From Bacteroidales bacterium UBA1205 (lineage in GTDB: Bacteria; Bacteroidota; Bacteroidia; Bacteroidales; WCHB1-69), in contig DBXT01000061.1 in NCBI GenBank assembly GCA_002309615.1, forward strand, positions 505-63,202: a DNA stretch of 62,698 nucleotides, in the 5' to 3' direction. Made by a program: the position numbers and the translations under genes. The notes beneath the pieces were generated by a model. That model searched no databases, had not been told where the DNA came from, and worked only from the letters and a program-made list of their open reading frames with translations. Position 1 is the first letter of the stretch, and the number at the start of each line of letters is the position of its first letter. Of this stretch, positions 44,647 to 54,350 are shown one piece after another.

Positions 44647-46029
44647 ATGGAAGCAAGAAACTATTATTCCGGTCGTAACATACGACGCAAAGCAAAAAGA
44701 GATTTAGCCTTTTACATCCGACACGCATGCCGCATATTCATGGGTTTGCTCTTCATTTTTTCCGCCTATGTCAAAATGGTGGATCCTTTTGGTTTTGCCC
44801 TTAAAATAGAAGAATACTTTGTGTCATTCGGTATGGATTTTTTCACTGCAACAAGCATGTTTTTTGCCTATTGCGGTATTTTGGCGGAATTTGTGATAGG
44901 CTGGGCATTGCTATTGAATATACAAATGCGTATCACTTCATGGTTCTTGCTCCTGTTCATGATTTTCTTCACCCTGCTCACCTTCTGGTTGGCTTATGCA
45001 CTTGATATCATCAACATTATCAATCGCATTTTCAACACTCACTTTGAAATATTTATCGTCACGGATTGCGGCTGTTTCGGTGACTTCATCAAACTCACCA
45101 ATACGCAAACTTTCCTCAAAAACCTCATATTTTTATTTTTCACCCTTATTATTTTCTCTCAACGCAAAAAATACAACGACCAACATTGGTATTACATCTC
45201 CCAATGGTTGCCTATAGGGTTAGCCGCTTTGTTTGCCCTATTCACCATGACACACTGCCTGCGTCATGAACCTTGGCACGATTTCCGTCCTTGGAAAGTA
45301 GGTAATTTTATTGCAGCAGAGACATATAGCGTAGCTCCGGAAATGGATTTTGTATTCTTGTATCGCAACAATACCGATGGCAGTATAAAGGAATTGACTA
45401 TAGACCAATTATCCGAAATAGCAGACGACAGCATTGCTAACGCCGATTTTGAACTCAACTACACCTTTGACAAACGCAAAGAAAAAATTATCAAAGAAGG
45501 CATCAACGCCCGTTTAGCGGACTTTACCATCACCGATGCCATACAAAATACGGATATCAAAAATTTGATTATCAACAATCCTGATTATCATTTTCTCATT
45601 TTCCTACGGGATTTGTCCGCACTCACCCCTAAAAAATTAGCTTCCACCCTTCAACTGATAGAAGAATGTAAACAAAACAATTTTGAATATACCATCATCA
45701 CAGGAACATCTCCTGATATAGCCGACAGCATTAAACTTGAACTCGGATTAGACGAAGATATCTATTATTGTGATATGACACCCATGAAAACAGCCGTAAG
45801 AAACTCTCCGGGAGTGATTATGCTCAAAAACGGATACGTAATGGATAAATGGGCATACCGAGATATTCCCTCTATTGAAAGCATAGCGGAGAATATGGAT
45901 AAATACGAAAAACAATACCATAAATACCTCAAACAAACGCCACCCATACTTCCGGACGGCATCAATATGTCTGAAGACAACGAAGAAGACAGCTCTGAGG
46001 AGGAAGAAGCAACGGATGTAACGGAATAA
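44647..46029 (+). CDS. BT_3928-family membrane protein: DoxX-like plus thioredoxin-like domain
   Basis: 460 residues from ATG 44647; an upstream TTG at 44641 is less likely. The N-terminal half has about five membrane helices: 'CRIFMGLLFIFSAYVKMVDP' (DoxX/MauE-type), 'FFAYCGILAEFVIGWALLL', 'SWFLLLFMIFFTLLTFWLAY', one after 'DCGCFGDF' (a C-x-C pair at the membrane face), and 'LPIGLAALFALFTM'. The C-terminal half resembles a thioredoxin fold without CxxC ('FLIFLRDLSALTPKK', 'PGVIMLKNG'), ending in an acidic tail. Probably a membrane redox-related protein; function undefined. In the operon with DUF1599 and nadE. Confidence 0.85.
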   Translation: MEARNYYSGRNIRRKAKRDLAFYIRHACRIFMGLLFIFSAYVKMVDPFGFALKIEEYFVSFGMDFFTATSMFFAYCGILAEFVIGWALLLNIQMRITSWFLLLFMIFFTLLTFWLAYALDIINIINRIFNTHFEIFIVTDCGCFGDFIKLTNTQTFLKNLIFLFFTLIIFSQRKKYNDQHWYYISQWLPIGLAALFALFTMTHCLRHEPWHDFRPWKVGNFIAAETYSVAPEMDFVFLYRNNTDGSIKELTIDQLSEIADDSIANADFELNYTFDKRKEKIIKEGINARLADFTITDAIQNTDIKNLIINNPDYHFLIFLRDLSALTPKKLASTLQLIEECKQNNFEYTIITGTSPDIADSIKLELGLDEDIYYCDMTPMKTAVRNSPGVIMLKNGYVMDKWAYRDIPSIESIAENMDKYEKQYHKYLKQTPPILPDGINMSEDNEEDSSEEEEATDVTE

Positions 46030-46061
46030 GCAAATTACAAACAACATAAAACCAACAATTT

Positions 46062-46895
46062 ATGACAATATCACCAATAGACACTCGGTTTATGTCAACC
46101 GAGGAACAATACAATTATGCCATCAATGCCATGCGTGCAGAGATGAAAGCTTACATTACGGAACATCATCTCAAATCACTCATATTAGGTATTTCGGGAG
46201 GTATTGACAGTGCCTTTGCGGCCGCATTGTTACGTCCGGTATGTGATATTACCGACACCAAACTCATAGGCAGAAGCATCACCATAGAAACCAACAAAGC
46301 AGATGAAATAGAACGTGCAAATGCAATAGGCAATGCCTTTTGTCACGATTTTCAATACCTTGACCATACGGATATTTACCTACAATACAAGCAACTCATG
46401 CCTGCATTGGATACTCAAACGCTATCCAAATTAAGAATGGGCAACGCCAAAGCCCGTTTCAGAATGATATGCTTATACGATTTGGCACAAATGAACAAAG
46501 GTATTGTTATCTCTACCGACAATTTTACGGAATACCTCACCGGATTTTGGACCCTGCATGGCGACGTTGGTGACTATGCTCCTTTTATACGCTTGTGGAA
46601 AACAGAAGTTTACCGATGCTCCGAATTGCTGTGTAAAACTTTGCCCTCCATACAATCCAATGCCTTGATGCAATGTATAAAGGCCGTTCCCACCGACGGA
46701 TTGGGTATATCCGGTTCCGATTTGGAACAATTGGGAGCCGATAATTACCAAGAAGTGGATATTATTTTGGCTAAATTCCTTGAGGGTGACACTTCTCAAA
46801 AAGAACATCCGGTAATCAAACGATATCTATCTTCGGAATACAAAAGACTCAATCCGCTCTCCATTCCCCGTAAAACACTTTATTTAGATAAATAA
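46062..46895 (+). CDS. nadE: NH3-dependent NAD+ synthetase
   Basis: 277 residues; the adenylating motif SGGIDS is at 45-50, with 'STDNFTEYLTGFWTLHGDVGD' further on and 'P..TDGLGISGSDLEQLG' near residue 208-225. No glutaminase domain, so ammonia is the nitrogen donor for deamido-NAD to NAD+. The usual neighbour of DUF1599/BT_3928 in Bacteroides is tpiA; here nadE occupies that place. Starts 32 bases after the BT_3928 gene, ends the operon; no T-run terminator seen after it. Confidence 0.95.
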   Translation: MTISPIDTRFMSTEEQYNYAINAMRAEMKAYITEHHLKSLILGISGGIDSAFAAALLRPVCDITDTKLIGRSITIETNKADEIERANAIGNAFCHDFQYLDHTDIYLQYKQLMPALDTQTLSKLRMGNAKARFRMICLYDLAQMNKGIVISTDNFTEYLTGFWTLHGDVGDYAPFIRLWKTEVYRCSELLCKTLPSIQSNALMQCIKAVPTDGLGISGSDLEQLGADNYQEVDIILAKFLEGDTSQKEHPVIKRYLSSEYKRLNPLSIPRKTLYLDK

Positions 46896-46992
46896 AAAAA
46901 ATATTATAGCTGATTTGCAATGAATTAACATTCTTTTTTAAGTTTTGTGAAAAAAAAAACAAGAAATATTGAAAAGGTATGTTAAAAATTGC

Positions 46993-47000
46993 TATTTTTG
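46993..47000 (+). promoter_or_regulatory. -7 box TATTTTTG for the porP-gldKLMN operon
   Basis: A TAnnTTTG match about 103 bases before the ATG at 47103, leaving a leader of roughly 95 bases. No other candidate is seen between nadE and porP. Confidence 0.55.
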
Positions 47001-47102
47001 AAAGTTGCAAATAATCCGTATCGGAAAGGGACATTTGCAATGTTTTTTTGATATAATAAAATACAAAAGATAGAAAGTAATAATTTGATAATTAGCATAT
47101 TT

Positions 47103-48116
47103 ATGAGGAATAAGAAAATTTATCTTTTTATACTGTTCATGGTTGCGGTTAGTACAGGTTTTTCCCAACAAGACCCGCAATTCACGCAATATATGTACAC
47201 TTTATTGCCCATCAACCCCGGTTATGCCGGTACAGGTGGTATATGTGCTACTGTCAATTTTCGCCAACAATGGGCAGGCTTAAGAGAAGTGGATCCCAAT
47301 ACCGGAGCCAAATACAATGTATCTCCTCGGGATATCATGCTTACCGTTCATGCTCCTATCAAAGCCTTACATGGCGGCTTAGGTTTAACCGTATATAACG
47401 ATGCATACGGACACCAAAATGATATCATGGTTAAATTGGCATATGCTTTCAGAATGAACATAGGCGGAGGTAATTTAGGTATAGGCTTGGATGTAGAATT
47501 GCTCAGCAGAAAGGTAAAAGAAGATTTCTGGGAAGGCCGTAGCGGTGATCCTTCTATTATCAGCGGCATCAAAGGTGCCAACGATATGTATGTGGATTTC
47601 GCATTTGGTGCTTACTATCAAGTTCCTGATAAATGGTATGCAGGTGTCAGCATGACACAATTGGTATCTTCCATAGGCGGCGATAAGGTTGCCCAAAAAG
47701 CAGCACGCCACTTATATGCCGTAGGCGGTTACAATTTTGTACTCCCCTCCAATCCGAACTGGATGTTGAAACCAAGTTTGTTGTTAAAAACCGATTTAAA
47801 AGAAGTACAATTAGATGCTACCTTGTTAGCAGATTGGAATAACGGATTGTTATGGTTCGGTGCCAGCTACAGAATGGTGGACTGTGTTGCCTTGTTAATA
47901 GGCTCCAAACCTTTTGTAAATTCCTCCAGTGCCATAAGGGGATTGGAAATCGGAGTATCCTACGATATCAATACTTCCAAGTTGATGAATAACGGTAGAA
48001 GTTTCGGTGGTCCGGAAATAATGTTAAAATATTGCTTCAAAATTGTAACAAAACCGACCACTTATGGGTATAAGGGAACTAGACTCCTTGGAAACCGACC
48101 CATAGAGTATAGATAG
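47103..48116 (+). CDS. porP: PorP/SprF-family type IX secretion outer-membrane protein
   Basis: 337 residues from ATG 47103. The signal peptide (about 1-22) ends GFSQ. The mature start 'QDPQFTQYMYTLLPINPGYAG' is the family hallmark, followed by 'ATVNFRQQWAG' and a beta-barrel-like alternation with 'AGVSMTQL' and 'LLLWFGASYR'-type strands. PorP/SprF proteins work with the T9SS at the outer membrane and are needed for delivery of type B cargo and surface attachment. It is 44 bases before gldK, giving the classic porP-gldKLMN order. Confidence 0.93.
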   Translation: MRNKKIYLFILFMVAVSTGFSQQDPQFTQYMYTLLPINPGYAGTGGICATVNFRQQWAGLREVDPNTGAKYNVSPRDIMLTVHAPIKALHGGLGLTVYNDAYGHQNDIMVKLAYAFRMNIGGGNLGIGLDVELLSRKVKEDFWEGRSGDPSIISGIKGANDMYVDFAFGAYYQVPDKWYAGVSMTQLVSSIGGDKVAQKAARHLYAVGGYNFVLPSNPNWMLKPSLLLKTDLKEVQLDATLLADWNNGLLWFGASYRMVDCVALLIGSKPFVNSSSAIRGLEIGVSYDINTSKLMNNGRSFGGPEIMLKYCFKIVTKPTTYGYKGTRLLGNRPIEYR

Positions 48117-48160
48117 ATACATATAATATATTAAAGAGAAACATTAAAATATATATATTT

Positions 48161-49603
48161 ATGAAACGAATGTTGTTTTTAGCGATTGTTGCTGTTTTCT
48201 TTATGATGACATCATGTAAGACAAACACCGGTCAATTGGTGGGAGCTCAAAATCGTCCTGAATTTGTAGACGAGACTCCCTACGGAATGAAATTCATTCC
48301 TCAAGGACATTATTTGATGGGAGCAGGTGATCAAGATGCTGCATATTCTTACACTTACTCGGCAAAAAATGTTACCGTAAGTCCATTCTACATGGATGAA
48401 ACAGAAATCACCAACAATGAGTACCGTCAATTTGTAGAATGGGTAAGAGACTCTATTGCCCATGTATTGTTAGGCGAAGCTGAAGTAGAAGAAGAAAATG
48501 ACCACTTTGTAAAATACGGCAAAGGTCATGAAGAAGAAGGCGAAATTATGGAGCCTCGCTTCATTAATTGGAACACCAAAATAGATTGGAATTCCGACAA
48601 TGAAGAATATAAAGCTGCATTGAGTCCTATTTATAGTAGTCCCGTATCGGGTAACGAACGCTACTACTATTATAAAATGGTGGATTTAAATGCAAAAGTC
48701 ATGAACTTTGAATATTGGTGGACCGATAAATCCAACTATCGCGATGCCGAAGATCCCGATGTGATGGGTGCCGCATTCAAAGATTTTGACAATATAGATC
48801 CTCAAACAGAAGATCAAGGTATGTATTCCAATCGTCCGGTGGCATACGCCCAGGGTAGAAAACCATTCTTAAGAAGAGAGAGTGTGAATATCTATCCTGA
48901 TACATTATGCTGGATGCACGATTACGCCTACTCTTTCAACGAACCTATGACCGATAGTTATTTTTGGCATCCTTCCTATGACAACTATCCCGTGGTAGGT
49001 GTAAGTTGGAAACAAGCACAAGCATTTTGTGCATGGAGAACACACATCCGCAATGCATATCTTATTTCCAAAAAGAATTGGGCTTACGAAAATCGTTTCC
49101 GTTTGCCTAACGAAGCAGAATGGGAATGGGCAGCAAGAGGTGACGGTAATTTAAATCCATATCCTTGGGGCGGTCCTTATACTCAAAATCAACAAGGATG
49201 TTTCTTAGCCAACTTCAAACCCAGACGTGGCGATTACGGTGCTGACGGCGGTGTTGAGCCTATAGTGGTAGCACACTACCATCCTAACGATTGGGGTTTG
49301 TTTGACATGTCGGGTAATGTTGCCGAATGGTGTGAAGACGCCTACAATGAATCGGCTCACAACTTTGCTCACGATTTGAACATGCAATATACATACAACG
49401 CTAAGAAGAGTGACCCTGAAGTGTTGAAACGCAAGGTAATTCGTGGCGGTAGCTGGAAAGATATCAGTTATTTCATCCACAATGAAGCACGCAGCTATGA
49501 ATACCAAGATACGGGTAAATGTTATATCGGCTTTAGATGTGTACAAAGTTATTTGGGCAGACAAAAAGGCGATAACATGAAAACTGCTTCAAACGTATAC
49601 TAG
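48161..49603 (+). CDS. gldK: GldK/PorK, T9SS ring lipoprotein
   Basis: 480 residues. Lipobox MTSC (Cys19). The body is a sulfatase-modifying-factor (FGE)-like fold: 'PYGMKFIPQGHYLMGAGDQD', 'VSPFYMDETEITNNEYRQFV', 'FRLPNEAEWEWAARG', 'YPWGGP', 'GLFDMSGNVAEWCED', 'VIRGGSWKD', 'GFRCV'. GldK and GldN form the periplasmic ring under the outer membrane, which anchors the T9SS. Longer than a bare FGE domain by an insertion at about 100-230, as usual for GldK. Position in porP-K-L-M-N confirms the identity. Confidence 0.96.
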   Translation: MKRMLFLAIVAVFFMMTSCKTNTGQLVGAQNRPEFVDETPYGMKFIPQGHYLMGAGDQDAAYSYTYSAKNVTVSPFYMDETEITNNEYRQFVEWVRDSIAHVLLGEAEVEEENDHFVKYGKGHEEEGEIMEPRFINWNTKIDWNSDNEEYKAALSPIYSSPVSGNERYYYYKMVDLNAKVMNFEYWWTDKSNYRDAEDPDVMGAAFKDFDNIDPQTEDQGMYSNRPVAYAQGRKPFLRRESVNIYPDTLCWMHDYAYSFNEPMTDSYFWHPSYDNYPVVGVSWKQAQAFCAWRTHIRNAYLISKKNWAYENRFRLPNEAEWEWAARGDGNLNPYPWGGPYTQNQQGCFLANFKPRRGDYGADGGVEPIVVAHYHPNDWGLFDMSGNVAEWCEDAYNESAHNFAHDLNMQYTYNAKKSDPEVLKRKVIRGGSWKDISYFIHNEARSYEYQDTGKCYIGFRCVQSYLGRQKGDNMKTASNVY

Positions 49604-49679
49604 TATATATATATTAATGTAAGAAACAATAAAAGTAATCAAAATAAATCATTAACAATTTAAACAAAAAACAAAGATT

Positions 49680-50567
49680 ATGGGACTTAATGAGTTAGTT
49701 AGATCAAAAGGTTATAAGAATTTTATGACCAAATTGTATGGAATTGGTGCATCTGTCGTTATTTTAGGTGCTATGTTTAAGATTATGCACTGGCCGGGTG
49801 CTAACCCTATGATTGTATTGGGTATGAGTACTGAAGCTATCATATTCTTTTTCTCCGCATTCGAACCCTTGCATCCTGAATACAACTGGGCATTGGTATA
49901 TCCTGAATTAGCCATTGGTCAAGAAGAAGAAGAAAACAAAAAAGACAAAAAGAAAGTTCCTCAAGGAAGCGTTACCCAACAATTGGATCATGCTTTGGAA
50001 GAAGCTAAAATCGGACCGGAATTATTGGAAAGTTTAGCCACAGGCATGCGTAATTTAGGTGAAAATGCAAAACAATTGTCAGGTATATCCGATGCTGCTA
50101 AAGCAACAGACAGTTATGTATCAAGTTTGTCTAAAGCTGCTGAATCGGTACGCAACTTAGGTGTTTCCTACGAAAAAGCATCTGATGCTCTTGGCGCAAA
50201 TACTAACTCTGCAAGTGAATATTTCACCCAAGTAGAAAAAGCGACATCAGCTGTTAGAAACTTAGCAAACGTATATGAAGAAACCGTTAAAACCATGAGT
50301 AACGAATCGGGTTACATGGAAGGCATGCAACGTATGTCTAAGAATTTAACCGCTATTAATGCTGCATATGAATTACAACTTCAAAGTACTAACGAGACCT
50401 TAAATGCATCGAAAGCTTTGGATGAACAAATGAAGAATGCTGCCGAAAATTTGGCTCAATCTGCAAAATTCATTTCGGATTACAAACAACAAGTAGACAT
50501 GTTGACCAAAAATGTTGGTCGCTTGAACGATGTATATGGCAATATGTTGGCTGCTATGAGCAAATAA
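49680..50567 (+). CDS. gldL: GldL/PorL, inner-membrane T9SS/gliding motor subunit
   Basis: 295 residues. Two membrane helices at about 20-37 and 42-62. The conserved acidic residue in the second ('MSTEAIIFFFSA', Glu52 here) corresponds to the proton-path Glu of GldL in Flavobacterium. 'FKIMHWPGA' lies between them. The rest is a long cytoplasmic helical region (about 90-290, coiled-coil-like, Ala/Ser/Asn-rich), longer than in short GldL forms. GldL with GldM turns proton flow into rotation that drives secretion and, in gliders, motility. Confidence 0.95.
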   Translation: MGLNELVRSKGYKNFMTKLYGIGASVVILGAMFKIMHWPGANPMIVLGMSTEAIIFFFSAFEPLHPEYNWALVYPELAIGQEEEENKKDKKKVPQGSVTQQLDHALEEAKIGPELLESLATGMRNLGENAKQLSGISDAAKATDSYVSSLSKAAESVRNLGVSYEKASDALGANTNSASEYFTQVEKATSAVRNLANVYEETVKTMSNESGYMEGMQRMSKNLTAINAAYELQLQSTNETLNASKALDEQMKNAAENLAQSAKFISDYKQQVDMLTKNVGRLNDVYGNMLAAMSK

Positions 50568-50629
50568 TCAACATCTTGCATTAGTTTAGTAGTAAAATAA
50601 AGTTGTTTAATTTTAAAGAATAAAGATAT

Positions 50630-52234
50630 ATGGGAGCAACAAATTGCCCGGAGACCCCGAGGCAGAAAATGATAGGTATGATGTACCTGGTATATTTGGC
50701 ACTTTTGGCTTTGAATGTGTCAAAGGATATCTTGGATGCATTTGTTACCGTAAACGACGCAATGGAACAAACAACAGCCAACTTTACCACCAAGGTGGAC
50801 CAAAGTTATGCTATGTTTGATGCACAAGAACAAAATTCTCCTGAGAAAGTAAAACCTTTCAACGATAAAGCAAAACAAGTAAGAAAGGTTTCTACTGAAA
50901 TGATAAAATACTTAACCGGTATCAGAGATGAAATGTATTCCAAAGTAGAAGGTTGCACAATGGAACAAGCAGCTCACGCCACTTTGAAAGAAATGAAATC
51001 CAAAGACGATTATGAAAAACCCACCAACTATTTTTGTATCAACGAAAAGAAAGCATATGAAATGCAAGATAAAATTCGGGATTACAAAAAACAATTAATA
51101 AAAATAGTTGATGACACCAATTATGAATTGCCTAAAGGCTTGGAAGTAGATGCTACATTCAAAGACAATGACGGCAAAGATGAAGATTGGGCTTTCCATA
51201 ATTTCAATCACATAGTAGCAGCAGCAAGTTATACCTTATTGAACAAATTAATAGGTGAGGTAAGAAACACCGAATTTGAAACTGTTAACTTCTTGAATTC
51301 CGCTATAGACGCAGGTAGTTTCAAATTTGACAATGTGTCTGCTAAAGTTATTCCTAACAGCAAGATAGTATTCTCCGGTGATTCTTATGAAGCCGACATT
51401 ATTGTTGCCGCATTTGACTCAAAAGAAAATCCCACCGTGTATTGGGGTCCTGGTCGTGATACAGCTACCGAAGACGATAAAACCAAGCTTACCACTATAG
51501 AAGGTGAAGAAGGTGTGGTTCACTTAAAAATACCCACAGGCGGTATTGGTGATCAAAAATTTGCGGGTTTGATAGAGATAATGTCTCCCGATGGTACTAA
51601 AAAATGCTATCCGTTCCACGATTCTTATACTGTTACCAAACCTACAGCAGCTGTAGCAGCAGATAAAATGAATGTATTTTATGCCAACATAGGCAACCCT
51701 GTATCTATAGCAGCTCCTGTTGCACCTGAAAAATTACGCATCAATTGGGGTGGAGCTTCGGCTTCCAGCCAAGGTGGCGGTAAATATTCGGTTACCGTTC
51801 CCACTTCATTAGTAGGTAAAGAAATTACGGTAAGCGTATCGGCCGACGTTGGAGGTGGTAAATCTCAAAACATGGGTTCTACTACCTTCCGTGTGAAAGC
51901 CGTTCCGGAACCGTCACTATTTATCGGTGGTAATATTCAAGGCGGTAAACAACCTAAAGACGCTATTTTAGCCAATCCTATGATTACAGCTAAAATGTCT
52001 CCCGACTTCAACTTTGAATTAAGATGGTCAGTAATATCCTACAAAGTTACCTTTGTAAAAGGTGGTGTAGAAGAAGCTCCTATCATGGTTCAAGGAGGTA
52101 GATTTACCGACCAAGTAATATCTAAAATCAGAAGTGCTTCATCGGGTACTACCGTAGAATTCACCGATATTAAAATCAAGAGTGAAGCAGGTAACAGAGC
52201 TATACAAAGACCTTTGTCGGTACGTATTAAATAA
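50630..52234 (+). CDS. gldM: GldM/PorM, T9SS motor shaft
   Basis: 534 residues. The N-terminus 'MGATNCPETPRQKMIGMMYLVYLALLALNVS' in pieces shows 'PRQKMIGMMYLVY' and 'ALLALNVS', the single membrane helix typical of GldM, followed by 'DAF...ND'. The periplasmic part has the helical first domain and three Ig-like domains (for example 'VFYANIGNPVSIAAPV' near 345 and 'PEPSLFIGG' near 425). It spans the periplasm from GldL to the GldK/N ring. Starts 62 bases after gldL. Confidence 0.95.
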   Translation: MGATNCPETPRQKMIGMMYLVYLALLALNVSKDILDAFVTVNDAMEQTTANFTTKVDQSYAMFDAQEQNSPEKVKPFNDKAKQVRKVSTEMIKYLTGIRDEMYSKVEGCTMEQAAHATLKEMKSKDDYEKPTNYFCINEKKAYEMQDKIRDYKKQLIKIVDDTNYELPKGLEVDATFKDNDGKDEDWAFHNFNHIVAAASYTLLNKLIGEVRNTEFETVNFLNSAIDAGSFKFDNVSAKVIPNSKIVFSGDSYEADIIVAAFDSKENPTVYWGPGRDTATEDDKTKLTTIEGEEGVVHLKIPTGGIGDQKFAGLIEIMSPDGTKKCYPFHDSYTVTKPTAAVAADKMNVFYANIGNPVSIAAPVAPEKLRINWGGASASSQGGGKYSVTVPTSLVGKEITVSVSADVGGGKSQNMGSTTFRVKAVPEPSLFIGGNIQGGKQPKDAILANPMITAKMSPDFNFELRWSVISYKVTFVKGGVEEAPIMVQGGRFTDQVISKIRSASSGTTVEFTDIKIKSEAGNRAIQRPLSVRIK

Positions 52235-52258
52235 GACTAACATTTAAAACATAATATT

Positions 52259-53218
52259 ATGAAGAGATTAAGTTTAATAGTAGCGTTGATGTGTGCAATG
52301 TCGTGGACATTCGGACAAGTGATAGAAAACGAGTCGGAAAGCACACAAGAACAACAAACAACGGTTATGGAACCTGTTCGGGCTCCGATAGATGGTATTT
52401 ATCAAAAAATAGAATTGCCTCAACGCAAACCTATTGGACTCGTAACCCCTCGCTATGCAGACTTTATGTATTCAAAATTGATATGGCGAGTAATAGATCT
52501 TCGTGAAAAAATGAACCATCCTTTGTATTATCCTAAGGAGAAAAAAGGAAATTGGAAGAGCTTAATGGCTACCATATTAGATGCCATGGATACCAGCGAA
52601 GCCAATGTTAAACCTCTCATGATATACGATGATGAATACCTCACCACCCCTATTGCTCCTGCAGATTTGTTAGACAATATGGGCGAAAAAAAGGTTCAGA
52701 TATTGTATAATGAATGGGGTGATGACACCGGCCAAGTGGAATTGTTTATTCCTTGGGGACCCGCTGAAATATTCCGTTATAGACTAAAAGAACAATGGTA
52801 CGTAGATAAACAACGCTCTATAATGACGCAACAATTGATCAATATCTGCCCCATGTTCTGGTATGAATCACTTGCTGAAAGTTATAACGAAGAATATGCC
52901 TCAAACGATGACGAGGACGAGGATATGGCACCTGTTACCAATAGAAGATGGCGTAACTTCGGATACATCTACTATAATGAAATTCGGGATGTGTTCGCTG
53001 TAACCGAAGTCTTCAATCCTCAAAACAATGCTCAACGCCGTACTTATGACGATATCTTCATTCAACGCCACTTTGCCAGCTTTATTGAAGGTGAAGAAAA
53101 TGTTCACGACAACAGACGTATTAATGAATATATCGTTAACGGTTTAGACCAAGCTCTTGAATCGGAAAGAATAAAAGAAAATTTGAGAGTAAGAGAAGAA
53201 GATATGTGGGAATTTTAA
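52259..53218 (+). CDS. gldN: GldN/PorN, T9SS ring protein
   Basis: 319 residues; the signal peptide (1-20) ends TFGQ. Typical blocks: 'RYADFMYSKLIWRVIDLREKMNHPLYYP', 'PLMIYDDEYLTTPI', 'IFRYRLKEQWYVDKQRS' and 'RNFGYIYYNEIRDVF'. Partner of GldK in the periplasmic ring and bound by GldM's last domain. 24 bases after gldM; a strong terminator follows. Confidence 0.95.
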   Translation: MKRLSLIVALMCAMSWTFGQVIENESESTQEQQTTVMEPVRAPIDGIYQKIELPQRKPIGLVTPRYADFMYSKLIWRVIDLREKMNHPLYYPKEKKGNWKSLMATILDAMDTSEANVKPLMIYDDEYLTTPIAPADLLDNMGEKKVQILYNEWGDDTGQVELFIPWGPAEIFRYRLKEQWYVDKQRSIMTQQLINICPMFWYESLAESYNEEYASNDDEDEDMAPVTNRRWRNFGYIYYNEIRDVFAVTEVFNPQNNAQRRTYDDIFIQRHFASFIEGEENVHDNRRINEYIVNGLDQALESERIKENLRVREEDMWEF

Positions 53219-53240
53219 TCTATCATAATGTTAAAGAAAA

Positions 53241-53269
53241 AAGTCGGTACAATGTACCGACTTTTTTTT
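53241..53269 (+). terminator. Rho-independent terminator of the porP-gldKLMN operon
   Basis: A ten-pair perfect stem AAGTCGGTAC (53241-53250)/GTACCGACTT (53254-53263) with a three-base loop, followed by eight T (53262-53269). It lies 22 bases after the gldN stop. An A-run on the 5' side makes it potentially bidirectional. Confidence 0.92.
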
Positions 53270-53325
53270 ATACCACTTCCCTATTATAACAAGTAAGCAT
53301 TCACCCCTTATAATAAAAAAAATGC

Positions 53326-53333
53326 TACCTTTG
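53326..53333 (+). promoter_or_regulatory. -7 box TACCTTTG for the endonuclease gene
   Basis: A TAnnTTTG match, 22 bases before ATG 53356. The ATG at 53338 is too close to serve. Confidence 0.6.
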
Positions 53334-53355
53334 CTTGATGGTAAATGTTTTCGGT

Positions 53356-54168
53356 ATGAAAAAAAATATCATATTCTTGATGATACTATTAAGTCTCTGT
53401 TGCGGATGCTATCAACGCAATGACGGCTTGCTGCATGCCTCCCCGAACAGGCATACCACCCTTGCTTACAACACCGACACTTCCCTACACCATTTGGAAT
53501 ATCCCGCTTATTCCGATAAGGAAACCATTATTGAACATTTGGGATATACCACCTGTTACAATCGACAAAAACGCATACCTGACTGGGTTGCCTACGAACT
53601 TACGGCAGAAGAAACCTATGGCCCGTATAAACGCGATACCGCCTTTAGACCCGACCCCGCAATCAAAGGCATACAAGCCTCCACTTTTGACTATCGCGGC
53701 TCAAAATACGACAGAGGACACATGGCTCCCGCCGGTGATATGAAATGGAGCAAACAAGCTATGGCAGAATGTTTTTATTTGTCCAATATATGTCCGCAAA
53801 ACCATGACCTTAACTCCGGAGCATGGGAAAGAGTTGAGTGGATGGGACGCCGTATTGCCCAAAAATACGGTAAAGTGTACATAGTTTGCGGCCCTGTGTT
53901 TTATAGCCGGCAATATGCCACTATAGGTGATAATAAAGTAGCCGTCCCCGATGCTTTTTTCAAAGCCCTTCTCATCCGCTATGATACAAGTTATTCCGCT
54001 ATTGCTTTTATTATGCCGAATCAAACACCCGACAAACATATGAAAGAATATGCATGCACCGTGGATTCGGTAGAAGCTGTTTCCGGCTTGGATTTATTTT
54101 TCCAATTGGAAGACGAAGAAGAATGTGAAATAGAATCCAACATTATATGGAGACATTGGGGAATATAA
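53356..54168 (+). CDS. Secreted DNA/RNA non-specific endonuclease
   Basis: 270 residues from ATG 53356; a longer frame from 53338 begins right at the promoter. The N-terminus 'LSLCCGC' after a hydrophobic run suggests export, possibly as a lipoprotein at Cys18, though the lipobox is imperfect. The beta-beta-alpha-metal nuclease core is clear: the catalytic 'DRGH' at about 119-122, 'MAPAGDM', then 'NICPQNHDLNSGAWERVEW' with the metal-binding Asn and Glu. 'VYIVCGPVF' and 'VPDAFFKALL' complete the NUC fold. It would degrade external DNA or RNA for nutrients or in biofilm. It stands alone after the T9SS operon and has no sorting domain. Confidence 0.92.
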   Translation: MKKNIIFLMILLSLCCGCYQRNDGLLHASPNRHTTLAYNTDTSLHHLEYPAYSDKETIIEHLGYTTCYNRQKRIPDWVAYELTAEETYGPYKRDTAFRPDPAIKGIQASTFDYRGSKYDRGHMAPAGDMKWSKQAMAECFYLSNICPQNHDLNSGAWERVEWMGRRIAQKYGKVYIVCGPVFYSRQYATIGDNKVAVPDAFFKALLIRYDTSYSAIAFIMPNQTPDKHMKEYACTVDSVEAVSGLDLFFQLEDEEECEIESNIIWRHWGI

Positions 54169-54335
54169 TGACTCATACCGATATTCCTTAATACGGCTCA
54201 TGCCGTACACTATGTTGAAACAAGTTTCTTCTTATCACCGTACATCATAGAACGGAACTTTATCTATTTCCGCTCATCAACACCCGATTGCTTACATTTT
54301 TTATGGATAAAAGGCAAAACCTTACATTTTTTGTG

Positions 54336-54343
54336 TATCTTTG
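54336..54343 (+). promoter_or_regulatory. -7 box TATCTTTG for recG
   Basis: A perfect TAnnTTTG ending 7 bases before the recG ATG at 54351; with the usual 5-7 base spacing the transcript would be leaderless or nearly so. Confidence 0.6.
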
Positions 54344-54350
54344 CAAATGT

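Noticed and set aside
54192..54207. TACGGC/GCCGTA hairpin after the endonuclease gene
   Set aside because: No T-run follows on either strand and it lies within A/T-poor sequence; not called a terminator.
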